64,000 bases of DNA, taken from positions 65,471,035 to 65,535,034 of the forward strand of contig CM048844.1 in assembly GCA_026545765.1 (NCBI GenBank), read 5' to 3'. Under the pieces are notes generated by a model. It searched no databases and was not told the origin of the DNA. It was given only the letters and a program-made list of their open reading frames with translations. The stretch's first letter is position 1. Every line of letters begins with the position of its first letter. This document shows, one piece after another, positions 10,650 to 22,495 of this stretch. Position numbers and translations under genes: made by a program. The stretch comes from Plantago major. Lineage: Eukaryota; Streptophyta; Magnoliopsida; Lamiales; Plantaginaceae.

Positions 10650-11235
10650 GCAGGTTTAACTGGTTCAGATATATTATGGAGAAGAACTCTTGGAGTTTGG
10701 ATACAAGAATATATTGAAGAAATAAAGGAAATAGAATCCTAATCGAATAAGGTTTCTACTTAAATTCAAAGAAGGATTCTCGATGCATGGAAGACTGAGA
10801 AGATTTAGGAGAAGAACATGGTGATTGAACCTAATCAAGACTTTCAATCAAGATAGAACTATTGTACTAGTTGGATTATTATTCACAACTATATATACTA
10901 GTCGAATAGTTCAAAGATGTATAACAAGCTTTTACGCGTAAGATATATATATTCTCTAGCAGCTTGTTTTGCGTCTCTTTTACTAAGTTTTTAATTAGTC
11001 ATCTCTCTCTTTGTTTGTGAGAGATCTAGCGTCGAATTGGTGGCCCGATTCAAGTACTTAGTTGTTTGATATTCTAGTCGATAGGATATTGTCTAGATAT
11101 CTTTTTGTAAATCCTTTATAGTTTATAGTGGATATTTCGCCTGTGGCTCGGCAGATTATTTATATAGGAAATATTTGTGTCTTGTGTTCTTTACATTCCG
11201 CTGTTTAGACTCTACGATAGTTTTAGATATTGGTA
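10650..11235 (+). mobile_element. Ty1/copia-like LTR fragment (3' part) with degenerate PBS
   Basis: It contains a TATA-like run (tatatata, about 10903), the stretch 'ggatatttcgcctgtggctcgg' and 'aatatttgtgtcttgtgttctttacattccgctg' (11160-11202). The latter is very like the LTR ends of plant copia elements of the Tork/Ale kind. 'attggtatt' (11228-11236) could be a decayed tRNA-iMet primer site (TGGTATCAGA). No clean LTR start and no target duplication could be placed, so it is a truncated fragment. Confidence 0.45.
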
Positions 11236-11439
11236 TTACGTATTGCTACAATAAATTGCTACACTATCTATATTTGGCACTGAGTCCTGATCCATACAAT
11301 TTCAAACAAAAATGCTCAAATTATGTGAAATCTAAACCGAAAGAAAATAGCTATGCCAAAATACTACGCCAAAGATACCATGCTAGTTCATGAAACTGTT
11401 GAGCAAAGTAACGAATGTAGGTATGAAGAACTACTAGCA

Positions 11440-12039
11440 ATTTTTTTATTGTAAGGCATAATTAAGATACAAATCAACAATCAAGACTAGAATTATGTTC
11501 TACAAGTCACAATGTGCCTACATATAAGCATTCAAAATCCAAAACCATTCATATGTAAAAAAACCCAAAAAAATTCTGAAAAGGGTTAGCCAATTACCTC
11601 AATTTCGAATGGATGAGATGAATGGATGCAAGAATATTATTGTAGATGATGTGTGCTTTGAAAAGAGCCAAAGAACAAGAGATTTGGTTGAGAAATGAGA
11701 AAAATGGAAGAAATTGGGGTAGGAGCGATCACTTGGATCAGAAACAAAATTGGAAGAATTCTCTGCCACTTCGTGCAGAGACGCAGGCGGTCGCCTAAAT
11801 TTTTTGATTTTTCTTCTTTTTTATTAAAAGAAAATAATAGAAAATTAAACGTGAATGCAAATTTTTACTAATAATGCAAACTAAAATTGATTTAAGGATT
11901 TTTTTAGATTTTCAAGAAAAGAAAGAAAATATGCTAAATGCAACTATATGCAATGCAAATGAAGGAAAGGATTGAATCATTCTGGGTTGCCTCCTGGATA
12001 GCACTTTTTTATAGTCAATAGCTTGACTCTTCTCGGAAT
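11440..12039 (-). other. Post-pol spacer of a minus-strand Athila-like element
   Basis: Read on the minus strand, 12035-11965 has 'gagtcaagctattgac...aagtgctatccaggaggcaacccagaa'. This is the motif that typically follows the pol stop codon in Athila-like elements (tcaagc...gacgttaa...aagcgctt..tgggaggcaaccca). Here it follows the protease directly, so RT, RNase H and integrase are missing. Further along are a GC-rich near-palindrome ggcgaccgcc (plus strand aggcggtcgcct, 11787-11798) and a pyrimidine-rich leader, as in the spacer at 5974-6100. The left end is unclear. Confidence 0.55.
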
Positions 12040-12065
12040 TCACATCCCACGGGTTTTGATACCAG

Positions 12066-12124
<59 letters not shown>

Positions 12125-12750
12125 GGCCTTCCCGTAACTAGTCCCTGCACACTAGAACACAAATAAACAGGTCCTACAAATCCTACAAGTCGATTTTCAC
12201 AAGAACAAGATGTGTTAGGTGGAGTGTAGGCTTGGAACTCGCGTGGAATCCCCTTTACCTCATTAGTGGCTCGACGATGGCGCATATTGACCGTGAGATC
12301 AATCTTCTCGACGAACGGTCTTCCCAACAGCACCATCCCATCTCCTACTTGCGACCCCTTCCTAACTGGCCCTAACACATAGATGTCAGTTATAACGGAA
12401 TCGTTACCCAACCAGATTTCCACATCTTCTACAACCCCTAGTGGTCTCCGTATCGAGCCATCCGCCATTCTCACCATGAGCTTCTTCTCCTTAAGCCCCC
12501 TCACTCTACTTGCCTCGTACATTTGATACGGCATGACATTGACACCAGCCCTGGTTTCCAACATCTCCGTCACTCTCTCCAAGCTCCCAAAACCGACCTT
12601 GACATTAAAGCCACCATAATTGGTCGTTTTGGAGCCCTTCTTCTTAATCACCTCCCCCGGTCGTGATTTCTATACCCATTGTGCCACATGCACCTCCTCA
12701 ATAGGGGTATCAATTACAAATGGGTCTACAGCCCTTTCTGTACTTCCAAC
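12040..12750 (-). pseudogene. Athila-like aspartic protease, catalytic site degraded
   Basis: The minus-strand frame 12651-12040 (203 aa) and the 12750-12652 upstream part (one stop) encode a retropepsin-like domain. 'MLETRAGVNVMPYQMYEA' stands where 'MLDLGASINVMP' is usual, and 'GDGMVLLGRPFVEKIDLTVNM' matches the conserved 'LLGRPF' segment. The catalytic Asp position is Glu and the active-site Gly is Arg, so it should be inactive. The C-terminus runs into a poly-Lys tract made by the (TTC)n microsatellite. It is separated from its Gag part (25087-25625) by the 12.3-kb Tat insertion. Confidence 0.75.
12062..12123. repeat. (TTC)n microsatellite
   Basis: About 20 uninterrupted ttc triplets, read as poly-Lys on the minus strand at the C-terminus of the broken protease frame. 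Confidence 0.95.
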
Positions 12751-13671
12751 TGTAGATGCTTAGAAATCTACAATCAAATTAGGGTTAGAAATTGGGGGGC
12801 ACCAGCAACCTGCAAGGCAACAGTAGGAAACAGAGACGTGAGGTTCCAAGGTGACACCGGTGTGGTGCCGAACGTATGAACTCCGATGCTCAAGTTAGAG
12901 GACAGACAGATGGCGTAATCAAATGAAAGAGGTAGGAGAGAGATGACGGCAAGCGTCGACTTATCCTGTTGGTTCGGCAACGTGGTGGACGAGCACCGGC
13001 AATGGGCTAGCTTACCTTATAGGAGAGGGCTAGCTGCTAATCGTCTCACAGAGATGGATGACGATGGATGATAGCGGATAGTTGAAGGTTGATGATGGAT
13101 GATGATGAACGATCGTGGATGATGGTAGGTGGCGGTTGATGTTGATCAGAGAGCTTGAGAGAGATGGAGGCGTGAGAGAATGATTGCTAGGGTTTGTACA
13201 GTCAGCATGCGATGCCCCTTCCACGTCTCCCCATCCTTCTCTATATAGTTCATCCGTCGTTGGGGTCTGTCCGCGAATCTCGGGTGAGGATGTTGGACCT
13301 GGCTAAGTGGGTTGGACTTGGTCTCATGTAGCTGGAGGATTCCTTTCAAGTTGATTGCTTACTGACTGACTGAGTCGGCCAAGCAATACGAGTTGGTTAG
13401 TTTGTTAGTCGAGTGCTGACTGACAGAGTCAGTCATGCGAGGAAAGCTAGCTAGCTTGTCAACCAGCTGGAAGGTTGGCGAGGTCCAGTGAGTCGGATAG
13501 AATGTAAACTGTGGGGTAGATGGCTTAGCTAGGTGGGTTCGCTAACTGGCCTTTGGAATCCAACCCGCGTATGAAGTCAAGACGGACTCATTAATAGATT
13601 GCGGATTGGGCCGTAGCCTTGATGGGCCGGTCTGTTAGTCTAGTTGACAAGAATGAATTTTGGCCAATACA
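12751..13671 (-). repeat. 3' LTR of Tat element 1
   Basis: 921 bp, near-identical to 24152-25086. On the plus strand it reads TGTAGATGCT...GGCCAATACA. A TATATAG motif at about 13242-13248 could serve as its TATA box on the minus strand. Short ORFs inside are spurious. Confidence 0.95.
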
Positions 13672-13688
13672 GTTTGTCCCCCACTCTT
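13672..13688 (-). other. Polypurine tract of Tat element 1
   Basis: On the minus strand: gaagagtgggggacaaac, directly before the 3' LTR (TGTATTGGCC). Confidence 0.85.
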
Positions 13689-14089
13689 CGAGTCGAGTGT
13701 CTCGAGTCGGAGAGTAGAAACTTTATGCCCAAAGGAGTGATGCGCGCCAGATCGCAGGCGGATGATATTCTGCTCCTTCAAAGGTATCAATTATCCCATA
13801 CGTATATTGGAATAACAAATAGTAAGCTCATTGATAGGGAGAGCGATTGGTTAGAGATGTGGATGCCACTTGTAGTGATCTAGTGGTTGGCTTGTCAAAG
13901 CAAGTCATCAAACTTGCAATGCAGAAGCTCGTTGACAGACACGCTTGGCTGGGAACAACTAACCTAGCGAGATGGATTTTTTAGTGATTGACATTCTCAG
14001 TTGGAAAAGCCAATCTAGTAAGTTGGGAACATACAGACTGATATTTTTAAGATGGAGAATTCAGTCTTGCAAGACGGAAACTTGCAGAC

Positions 14090-14345
14090 TGAAAGTTTTA
14101 TTTTGATAAATCAACCGCGAGGTGGTAGCTTTCAAGCAAACACCTTTGTTTGGATGAGCTGGAGCTTGCAGGCTGAAAATTTTAATTTGACAAGTCAACC
14201 GTAAGGTGGTAGCTTACAAGCACACACCTTTGGTTGGATGAGCTGAAGCTTGCAGCCTGGAAATTTAGTTTGACAAGTCAACCGTAAGGTGGTAGCTTAC
14301 AAGCACACACCTTTGGTTGGATGAGCTGAAGCTTGCAGCTTGAAG
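14090..14345. repeat. Three tandem ~88-bp repeats
   Basis: Units share 'caagtcaaccgtaaggtggtagcttacaagcacacacctttggttggatgagctgaagcttgcag'. The first (from about 14105) is diverged; the second and third (from about 14190 and 14275) are nearly identical. Confidence 0.85.
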
Positions 14346-14475
14346 TAAGATGACTTGCCCGGATTTGGGTACGACTTGCCCGAATGGGGCATGCCTTGCC
14401 CGAATTGGTGCATGCCTTGCCCGAATATGGATTGGTGCATGCCTTGCCCGAATTTGAGGTTGAGTTAACCGAAAT
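14345..14475. repeat. Short imperfect repeats around 'cttgcccgaat'
   Basis: Six units containing 'gccttgcccgaat' or close variants, spaced about 20-28 bp, directly after the 88-bp repeats. Confidence 0.75.
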
Positions 14476-16804
14476 GTTGTATGAGTTGCTCGAATTAGAG
14501 TATTAGCAACTCTTTGATATGGATAAGATTTTAACTTGTGCCATTTTACCATTATTCAATTGGGTCAAAACCCTATATTTGAAATTGGTCATACATAATC
14601 CAACAGAACACAACTTGAAGCTGCCTCACTTCTTCTTCACGCTATTTTCACTATTTTAATCAGAAAAAATTGATCTCCTTCACTCTTCTTCTTCATGCCC
14701 TTTAGCTTACAGCTTTTAACGGAACTCACAAGCCCCTCTTCGGTTCTTTCTGGTGAAGAAGGAGGAGAGGCAGAGCGCCTGGAGAGATCCCGGTGAACGG
14801 TGGTGATTTCCGGTGAGGAAAGAGAGAGGAAGGGGGCCGCGTGACGTTATGCGCGGAGGGAGGAGAGAAAGCTGAAGGAGAGAGACGGAGAAGGGAGGTG
14901 CTTGTGCGAGTAGAGAGAGAGAGAGAGAGTGTGTGGAGGATTCAGGTGTGGCGTTCTGTGTGTGTTCGATTTCCGGAGAGTGGAGAATTCCGGTGACTTC
15001 TTCCTCGCCTTTCTTCTCTGTTTCACTGTTCACTTTTTTTTTTTTTTTTTGTATGATAGCTGGTATTGAAAACATGCTATCAGGAAGTCACAGCTTTCTC
15101 AATTTCAAGCTGAAAATCGAACTGCTGGAATTTTTTGGACTCTTGGCAAATGTATATTCTTTTTAGATTCATTTTTGGATTGTGGGATAATTATTGTGAA
15201 ACGATGAACATCTTTTTTGTTCGAGTTTTTCTAGCGGGAGTGCAAGCAAACAGCTTCTTAGTTATGTTCAGGTTCTATGACATTGATATGCCATTTGGAA
15301 TTTTAGTTCTGATGTTTTTGAAACTTGAAGTGCTGGGCTTAATTTTGAAATTGTATATCTTACCATGAGTTTTGGATTGCTATATGTCACTCCATTTGGA
15401 TTTGGTAATATCCATGTTGTGTTGCTTTGTTTGTAAATGAGCATAATGTTGGATTTTTGTAGAGCTAGTATGTTGGATACCTTGTTTGGCATGTATATTA
15501 ATCATTTTGGATGAGACCTTGGCCTATGTTAGCGATATCTATCAGAGATGGATATGTTGAAACTGTGTTTTAAATATTGGGAGTTATTTCCAGTTGAATT
15601 TTACTGATACGTCTTGCTTGTTGGCTTGTTGGGTACCGTAGGAAACTATTCCTTATCTGTGCATGGAAGGTGTTAATTTCAAGGCAATCATGTTGTACAA
15701 AACTAATGAATCGCTCGACTATGAGTGAAATAGGCTGCTGCCTGAGATTGGAGTGCACATAAAAAGTTGGTCTAGCGAAGTAGACCAAGCTTACTGGAGT
15801 ATGGCAAGTTAGCTTGCGATAAGAAGCCGATGATTCTAAGATCATATGTATATTGTACTTTCATTTTAGTTAGCTTGTGCTTTTCGCCAACTGTCTTAAG
15901 TTTAGTCAGCATGTTAGTCGACTTGGATGTGTTGAAGGATGGAGCTGAAAGACACATTAGGCCGAACATAATAGCCTTTGAACTAGTCATTGAAAGATGC
16001 ATGGAGGCCTTGTACCTCTTGTATTTTGGTGTACAATTAAATGGAAATATATTTCTATATTAAGATTTCACCAATGTTGTTCAGGTGTATGTATAGCTTT
16101 TGGCATGTCAGACTGCCTTATGTACTCATGTCAACTTGTTGTCTGAACGTTTTGCACAAGTAATGCCTTCGTAGGGCTGCACTAATGAGTGTGTTTGGAA
16201 GGTTTTTGCTCTTTTTTCAGGTTGTACCCATAAATTTTTCAGCTGCATAGGCTTCTAAACAGTATGTCTCGTATTTGCTCTGTGCAGAAATTTTGGAATG
16301 TGACCTCGTGGGTCGTTTGTACGCCTTGCACACTTTTCATGGTAAATGTAACAAGATACGATTTTGAATATGGTATCTAAAAAATATTAATACTCAATGA
16401 AAGTGGTCAAACATGAGTGAAGTATCTTAGAACGAATCATACATATGGAATTAATAATGTTCATGCGATGAAGAGAGCACATAAAAAACGAGCTTCATCG
16501 ATAGTATGGTAGACATATTCATAAATCATACTCATGTAATGGGGGCACAGACAAAGATATTCATGACAAGAACTACTTGTTGAGCTAGCACATATACTGA
16601 TAGTGTTGAAAACAATTTGGAATGAATGAGTGACTAACTAGCCTTATTCATGCAATCATGCTTGTCTTAACCATGCAGCCATACTTGTCTTACAAGTCTA
16701 ATTGAATGAAACATAAAGGACTAGCCTCCAAGCAACTCGCTTTACACTGTTGGACTTTGTCTACTAGGTTTGTCGCCCAGTTTAAGCTCTAGTCCATAGG
16801 AGTA

Positions 16805-17617
16805 GTGCTTGAACTATTATCGTGTTTGTCCACCTGCTTCGTCGAATTTGTGCCACGCCGAGTCAGTCAGACATCTATGTATGTCAGCTTGTCGTTGGGT
16901 GTCATGCTATGTTTGTCAGACGATGTCGGTCGGCTGCGGTGGGTGTCAAGTGTCGTCTGCTGTGCGGTGCCGCCACCAGGTGAATCTCAAGCTGCGTCAG
17001 TCAGACGTCTGGTTGCCAGTGAGCTTGCAGGTGGATGTCAAGCTGCGTCGACGGTCAGGTGCCGCCATCGGTGGACGCCATGTCGTGTCACCAGTGGGTG
17101 CCATGCGTCGTCTGCTGACGGTGGGTGTCGTCGGCCACCTTGTGGGTGTCAAGCTACATCAGTCAGACGGCTGGGTTCCTGTCAGCTTGCAGGTGGATGT
17201 CAAGCTGCGTCAGTCAGACGTCTGGTTGCCAGTCAGCTTGCAGGTGGATGTCAAGCTGCGTCAGTCAGATGGCTGGGTGCCAGTCAGCTTGCAGGTGGAC
17301 GCCATGCTGCGTCAGCTTGCAGGTGGGTGCCATGCTACGTCACCGATGGTCGGGTGTCGCCACTTGCGGTGGTGTCAAGCTACATCGACAATTTGGGTTC
17401 TGTCACCTGCGGTGGATGTCAAGCTGCGTCAGTCAGACGTCTGGTTGCCGATCGGCTAGGTGGATGTCAGCTGCGTCGGTCCGATGGTCAGTGCCGACAC
17501 CAGTGGGACGCCATGTCACCACCTGGTGGGGTCCATGCTACGTTTGTCAGATGGCTGGGTGTCAGTCAGCTTGCAGTTGGATGTCAAGCTGCGTCAGTTA
17601 GACGGCTGGTTTTGTAG
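16805..17617. repeat. 51-bp tandem minisatellite in the Tat 1 3' region
   Basis: The unit is about 51 bp: 'gtcaagctgcgtcagtcaga', 'cgtctggttgccagtcagct', 'tgcaggtggat'. It is clearest at 17000-17330 and 17400-17600, with partial units between. Because 51 is a multiple of 3 and the unit has few stops, three plus-strand frames remain open across it; these are artefacts of the repeat, antisense to the element, and not genes. Confidence 0.88.
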
Positions 17618-18746
17618 AGTTCACCCTATGTCCTGACTTTAGAATTTAGTGATGGACCCTCTTGGAGAGGGGAGGCGTTGAACCGTCCGGCCTAGTCGGG
17701 TTAGTTGACCGACTAGCCTCTGGTCAGATCGCTTATGTTAGAGAGAAATCAATCTCAAAAGGCGACTTTGGTTCATACCTTGGAATACATATGGTGTGGC
17801 AGCAAGTCAGGCCTGTCTGTTTATTTCTGCTGGCATAGAGGCTCAATAAATTGATATTGATTGCTGGAATAGGCAGGGAGTTCTTGTCTGCCTGATCAGT
17901 TGTACATCCTACTTGCTAACAGGTGCAGGGAGCTGACATTCTTTGTATGGTAGTGATCATCAATTTTGAGAGGCTTCCACTTGTCTAAACCATGGAGCTA
18001 TTTTTGGCGCATCTCATGGATTAAGCAAGTGCAAGCCAATCAAAATAGATGTGAGTCCATGTGTTTTTGTTGCTCAGCCTGATGGATGGTTGGTTTTGTT
18101 GAGCATAATGTTTTGGATGATCACCTGGAAGTAAGATGTGCCGCGTGGGCATTACTTCAATCGTACTCATGGTGTGTCAACCTGCAACATGAGTGGAATC
18201 GATCCTCTGGGAATGGTTTGGGGGGTGGGGTGGTTGACAAACCTGCATAGCTGGGTTAGGTGACCAGCTAGCCCTTTGTCAGGTCGGCTAATTGTAGTGA
18301 GAAATCAATCTCATGTGTATAAGTAGTTGTATCTTCACCGAGGATATGTATGCCCATGTTTCTGCGTGACTTGTGAGCATCAAGGAATGGATACTAGTTG
18401 TATGTCTTATGCTCCTGCAAGATGTTTTTGGGGGGTGGGGTGGGGCGTTTACCCGAACTGCCAGTCGGGTTAGATAACCGACTTGCCCCTGGTCAGTTCG
18501 GGGTGTTTTCAACAAAAGATCAACCTCGAAAGAACAAGTGTATCAAAAAAAGTACCTCTTTAGGTGGATGGCATTCCAACTGTTGGCTATGTGTCGTCCT
18601 TCCTTGGTTTCTAGCTTATAGGCTCCGTTGCTTACTACCTTTGTGATTTTTTAAAGACCTTCCCAATTTGGTCCAAGCTTTCCAACTCCTGTCTCCTTTG
18701 TATTCTGGAATGCCCTGCGTAGAACCCAATCGTCTTGCTTGAAGGT

Positions 18747-21419
18747 TCATACGCGAATGTTCCTGTTGAAGTGTTGTGCAGCCTTCTGTTGGTAGGCGAC
18801 GCTCCGGATCATGGCTCTTTCTCTAAGTTCATTAACCAAGTCGAGCTCGTGTGCCAATTCTGCGTCGTTGGTCCGTTCGCTAGCCATTTTGTATCTTGTT
18901 GTGGGTAGTCCCACTTCTATGGGTATGACTGCTTCAGTTCCATATGTCATGCTGAATGGTGTTTCTCCAGTTGGAGTCCTTGGTGTGGTTCGGTACGACC
19001 ATTGGACGCCTGGGAGTTCATCCGCCCATGCTCCTTTTGCTTCTTTCAGCTGTTTTTTGAGACTGTTCATGATAGTCTTGTTGGTCGACTCCGCTTGTCC
19101 ATTCGCTCAGGGATAGCGTGGAGTGGAAAACGTAAGCTTGATTCCCCATTCTTTGCAGAAATCATGAAACCCATAGATTATGAACTGGGAGCCATTGTCT
19201 GTCACGATTTCGTAGGGGACTCCATACCTGCAAATCACATGTTTCCAAATGGAATTTTTTACCTCTGTGTCACGGACTTGCTTGAAGGCCTCTACTTCCA
19301 CCCACTTGGTGAAGTAATCGGTTACTGCGAGCATGTACACTCGTTGGCCTGGTGCAGTAGGTAGTTTCCCTACTATGTCCATCCCCAAATTCATAAAAGG
19401 CCATGGAGCAATGGATGGGTGTAGCCTCTCTGGTGGGAGATGGCTTATGTGTGAGTGTCTTTGGCATGAGTTACATCTTTTCACAAAATCTAGAGCATCA
19501 GCCCTGATGGTTGGCCAATAGTACTCGGTTGTTAGTGCTCGGTGGGAAAGACTTCTGGCTCCAGAGTGGTTGTCGCATTCTCCTGCATGCAACTCAGTCA
19601 GAACATGTCTGGCTTCATTATTAGTTACGCACCTGAGTAGGGGTCCTAAACAGGATCTCCTATAGAGTTGTCCGTCGAGGAGCGTGAAGCGGGCTGCCTT
19701 TGCCTTTACCCTCCTTGCCTCGCTTTTATCTTCTGGAAGTTCTCCGTTGGACAAGTACAATGCTACTGGAGTCATCCAATTTGACTCAGTTGTTATATCG
19801 GCCACTGTCTGGTTGGCGGGCTCACCCTTCGATGTTGCAGGCCATTGTACATACACTATAGGAATAGTCATTGGCACTGTGGTTTGGATGGCTGCTCCTA
19901 GGTTGGCAAGTGCGTCTGCATGGTTGTTGTCCATCCTTGGTACCTGCAAAATAGAGAACTCCTCGAAGGAGGATTGCAACTCCTTGACTAGCTGAAGATA
20001 GGCAGCCATTTTGGTGTCCCTAGTTTGGTAAGAGCCCTGCAATTGGTTAACTACTAACTGTGAGTCCGATTGTAACTGAATGCTTTTTACGCCCATGTCC
20101 CGAGCTAAGTTGAGGCCAGCTATAAGCGCCTCATATTCGGACTCGTTGTTGGTTGCTTTGAATCCACATCGGATGGCTCTTTGGATTGTGTCTCCGTCTG
20201 GCGAGGTAAGGACTATGCCGAGTCCACTTCCTTTGGTATTGTTGTAGCCATCGACTGAGAGCTTCCATTGCAAGTTGTCCTTCTCCTGCAAACAAAATAA
20301 CTCCTTTTTAGCTTGACCTAATTCGATTGGAGTGAAATCCGCTATGAAGTCCGCAAGTGCCTGTGACTTGATGGCCGTGCGGGGCTGGAAGGAGACGTCG
20401 TACTTACTGAGTTTAACTGCCCATTTTGAAAGTCTACTGGAAACCTCTAGTTTGTGCATGATAATGCGAAGTGGAAAGCTGGTGAGGACTACGACTGCAT
20501 GGTATTGGAAGTAAGGACGTAGCTTCCTGGCTGAGGTGACTAGTGCAAGGGCTAGCTTCTCCAGCTGGCTCTACCGAGTCTCTGCGTCTAGTAAGGACTT
20601 GCTCACGTAGTAGACTGAGAGTTGGTTTCCATCTTCTTCTCTGACTAGGACGCCGCTTAGTGCTGTGTCGGAGACTGCAAGGTAAATGAACAGAGTGTCT
20701 CCAACCTTGGGCTTCGATAGTACTGGAGATGTGGTAAGGTAACGCTTGATTTTTTGTAAGGCATCCTCACACTCGTCAGTCCACTGGAAATCTTTGCTCT
20801 TCCGTAGAGTGTCAAAGAATGGACGACACTTCTCGAAAGATTTGGGTATGAATCTACTGAGGGCTGCCAGCCTCCCAGTCAATTTTTGCACATCTTTAAC
20901 ACACTTAGGGGAAGGGATGTTTGCAATATAACAAATTTGATCAGGGTTAGCCTCAATACCTCTTTGTGTGACTAAGTATCCAAGGAATTTCCCATAGGAA
21001 ACTCCAAAGGAGCACTTGGCTGGATTCAACTTCATGTTGTACCTGCGGAGAACTAAGAAGGCTTGGCGGAGATGGTCCAGGCGTTGGTCGGCGACTAGTG
21101 ACTTGACCAACATGTCATCAATGTACACCTCCATGGTGTCCCCCAGCATGCTGGCAAACATGCGGTTGACCAGGCGCTGGTAAGTGGCTCTTGCATTCTT
21201 GAGTCCAAAGGGAATGACCCTGTAGCAGAAGGTCCCCCTCTCTCTGATGAAGGCTGTCTTCTCTTGACCTTCAGGGTGCATCAATATCTGGTTGTAACCC
21301 GAGAAGGCGTCCATGAAGCTTAGAAGCTCATGTCCTGTTGTAGCATCCACTAGCATGTCTATGTGCGGAAGTGGGAAAGAATCCTTCGGGCATGCTTTGT
21401 TGAGTTCAGTGAAATCTAT
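18747..21419 (-). pseudogene. Tat 1 Pol: RT, RNase H, archaeal-type RNase H, integrase
   Basis: One minus-strand frame from about 21419 to 18747 with two in-frame stops (20571-20573 and just before 19107). Domains in order: RT with FTELNKACPKDSFPLP, GYNQILMHPEGQEKTAF, and the catalytic YIDDM (VYIDDMLVKS); Ty3-type RNase H with a changed start (YLAVSDTALSGVL); second RNase H (SVDGYNN, NNESEYEALIAGL, LQSDSQLVVNQL, NNHADALANLG); integrase zinc finger H-x4-H...C-x2-C (HAGECDNH...CNSCQ), then catalytic Asp (LGMDIVG), Asp (VTDNGSQF) and Glu (QAESTNKTI). All DDE residues are present. A frameshift around 21420-21440 separates it from the RT N-terminus. Acts in reverse transcription and integration; this copy would need suppression of the stops. 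Confidence 0.93.
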
Positions 21420-22495
21420 TTTTCTTTTTTTCTTCTTTACTACTTAACGCTACGCTAACTAGTCTGGGTAATGTACTTGGTGATCGATCGATATCACTTC
21501 TTCTTTGGACTTCTTCATTGATGACCTTGTTCCGCTCTGGAGCGAACTTCCTACGTTTATGTCGGACTGGTGGGTAATCTGGATCAACCTCAAGTCTGTG
21601 GGTGATAACCTCTGGGTCGACTCCTGTCATGTCTGCATGTGACAAAGCAAAGCAGTCATGGTGAACTTTGAGAAATGTGACCAAACGCTCTCTTAGCTCT
21701 GGCCTCAACCTTGCCCCAATCTGAACTTTGTGATCTGGATAGTCTGGGTGAATATGAACTTCATCAAGCTCTTCCATCCCTGTCTGGTCCGGGTCTACTA
21801 GGGGGGTTGAGTTGCTGTAATTGCTATAACTCTGCTGCATTGGGCTTCAAGGCTCCCATGTAACATGTCCTCGCATCCTGCTGCTGCCCAAAAATCTCTT
21901 TCAACCCCACTTGGTAGGGAAGCGAATCACCTGGTGGTAGGTTGACGGTACTACTTTCATCTCGTGAATCCGCGGCCAACCAAGGATGGAATTGTAGCTT
22001 GACGGACCGTCTACAATCAGGAACTTCATCGGTAGGTTGACGCCTTCTGCATAGACAGGAAGGGTAACACTCCCAACCGTGTACTTCTTTTCTCCACTGA
22101 AGCCATATAGAGTTGTCGGCTGACGAAGGATGACAGTCTCATCTAAGCCCATTTCTGTCAGAGCATCTAGGAAAATGATGTTAGCAGAGCTCCCATTGTC
22201 ATTGAGAACTCTCTTCGTACGACAGTTTGCAATGAGAATTGAAATAACTAAAGCATCGTCATGAGGACTGATTAGTTGCTTAGACTCTTGGTCTGAGAAG
22301 CTAATTGTCAAGTCAAACGAATAGGTGTCTGATGCCCTGCGAGCGTTAGGCTCAGGCCTTACCGTTTGCCTACTGTAGCGCTTCGCCGCAGAGTATGAGA
22401 CACCGCTGATCTCTGACCCCTCAGAGATTACGTTGATTACCTTGTTAGTCTGAGGGGGCTCAGGTAGATCAGTGCCCTGCCGACTGGCGAGGGTC
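21420..22495 (-). pseudogene. Tat 1 protease and RT N-terminus
   Basis: Minus-strand frame 22495-21901 then 21840-21406, a different frame from Gag and from the rest of Pol. The protease keeps its catalytic motif DNGSSANII and the later 'SYNSILGWPRIHEMKVVPSTYHQ' segment. A stop at about 21898 and another near 21848 lie between protease and the RT lead (DPDYPDHKVQIGARLRPELR, FAWSH-like segment 'CFALSHADMTGVDPEVITH'). The frame ends in a damaged Lys/Glu run at 21420, where the RT frame shifts. Confidence 0.85.

Larger units (their letters stand above)
13689..18746 (-). other. Long non-coding 3' region of Tat element 1
   Basis: About 5 kb between the integrase stop and the polypurine tract. I see no credible coding frame. 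It holds three ~88-bp repeats (14090-14345), a ~24-bp repeat block (14345-14475), a GA run (14915-14931), a T run (15033-15050), the 51-bp array (16805-17617) and three dispersed ~100-bp copies of a 'gtcgggttagNtgaccgactNgcc..tggtcag' segment (about 17690, 18250, 18460), two of them preceded by ggggggtggggtgg (about 18219 and 18430). The rest is unique-looking A/T-rich DNA. Such extended variable 3' regions are typical of the lineage. Confidence 0.8.

Noticed and set aside
12040..12125. Poly-Lys nuclear localisation tail of a protein
   Set aside because: It is a (TTC)n microsatellite reading through a dead protease frame.
14716..15368. Possible host gene start in the Tat 1 3' region (Ser/Pro-rich and hydrophobic ORFs)
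   Set aside because: No frame is sustained, it overlaps GA and poly-T runs, and nothing is recognisable as a protein.
16805..17617. A 270-aa Cys/Ala/Val-rich repeat protein
   Set aside because: The 51-bp tandem repeat keeps three frames open, and the strand is antisense to the Tat element. No promoter or other coding evidence.
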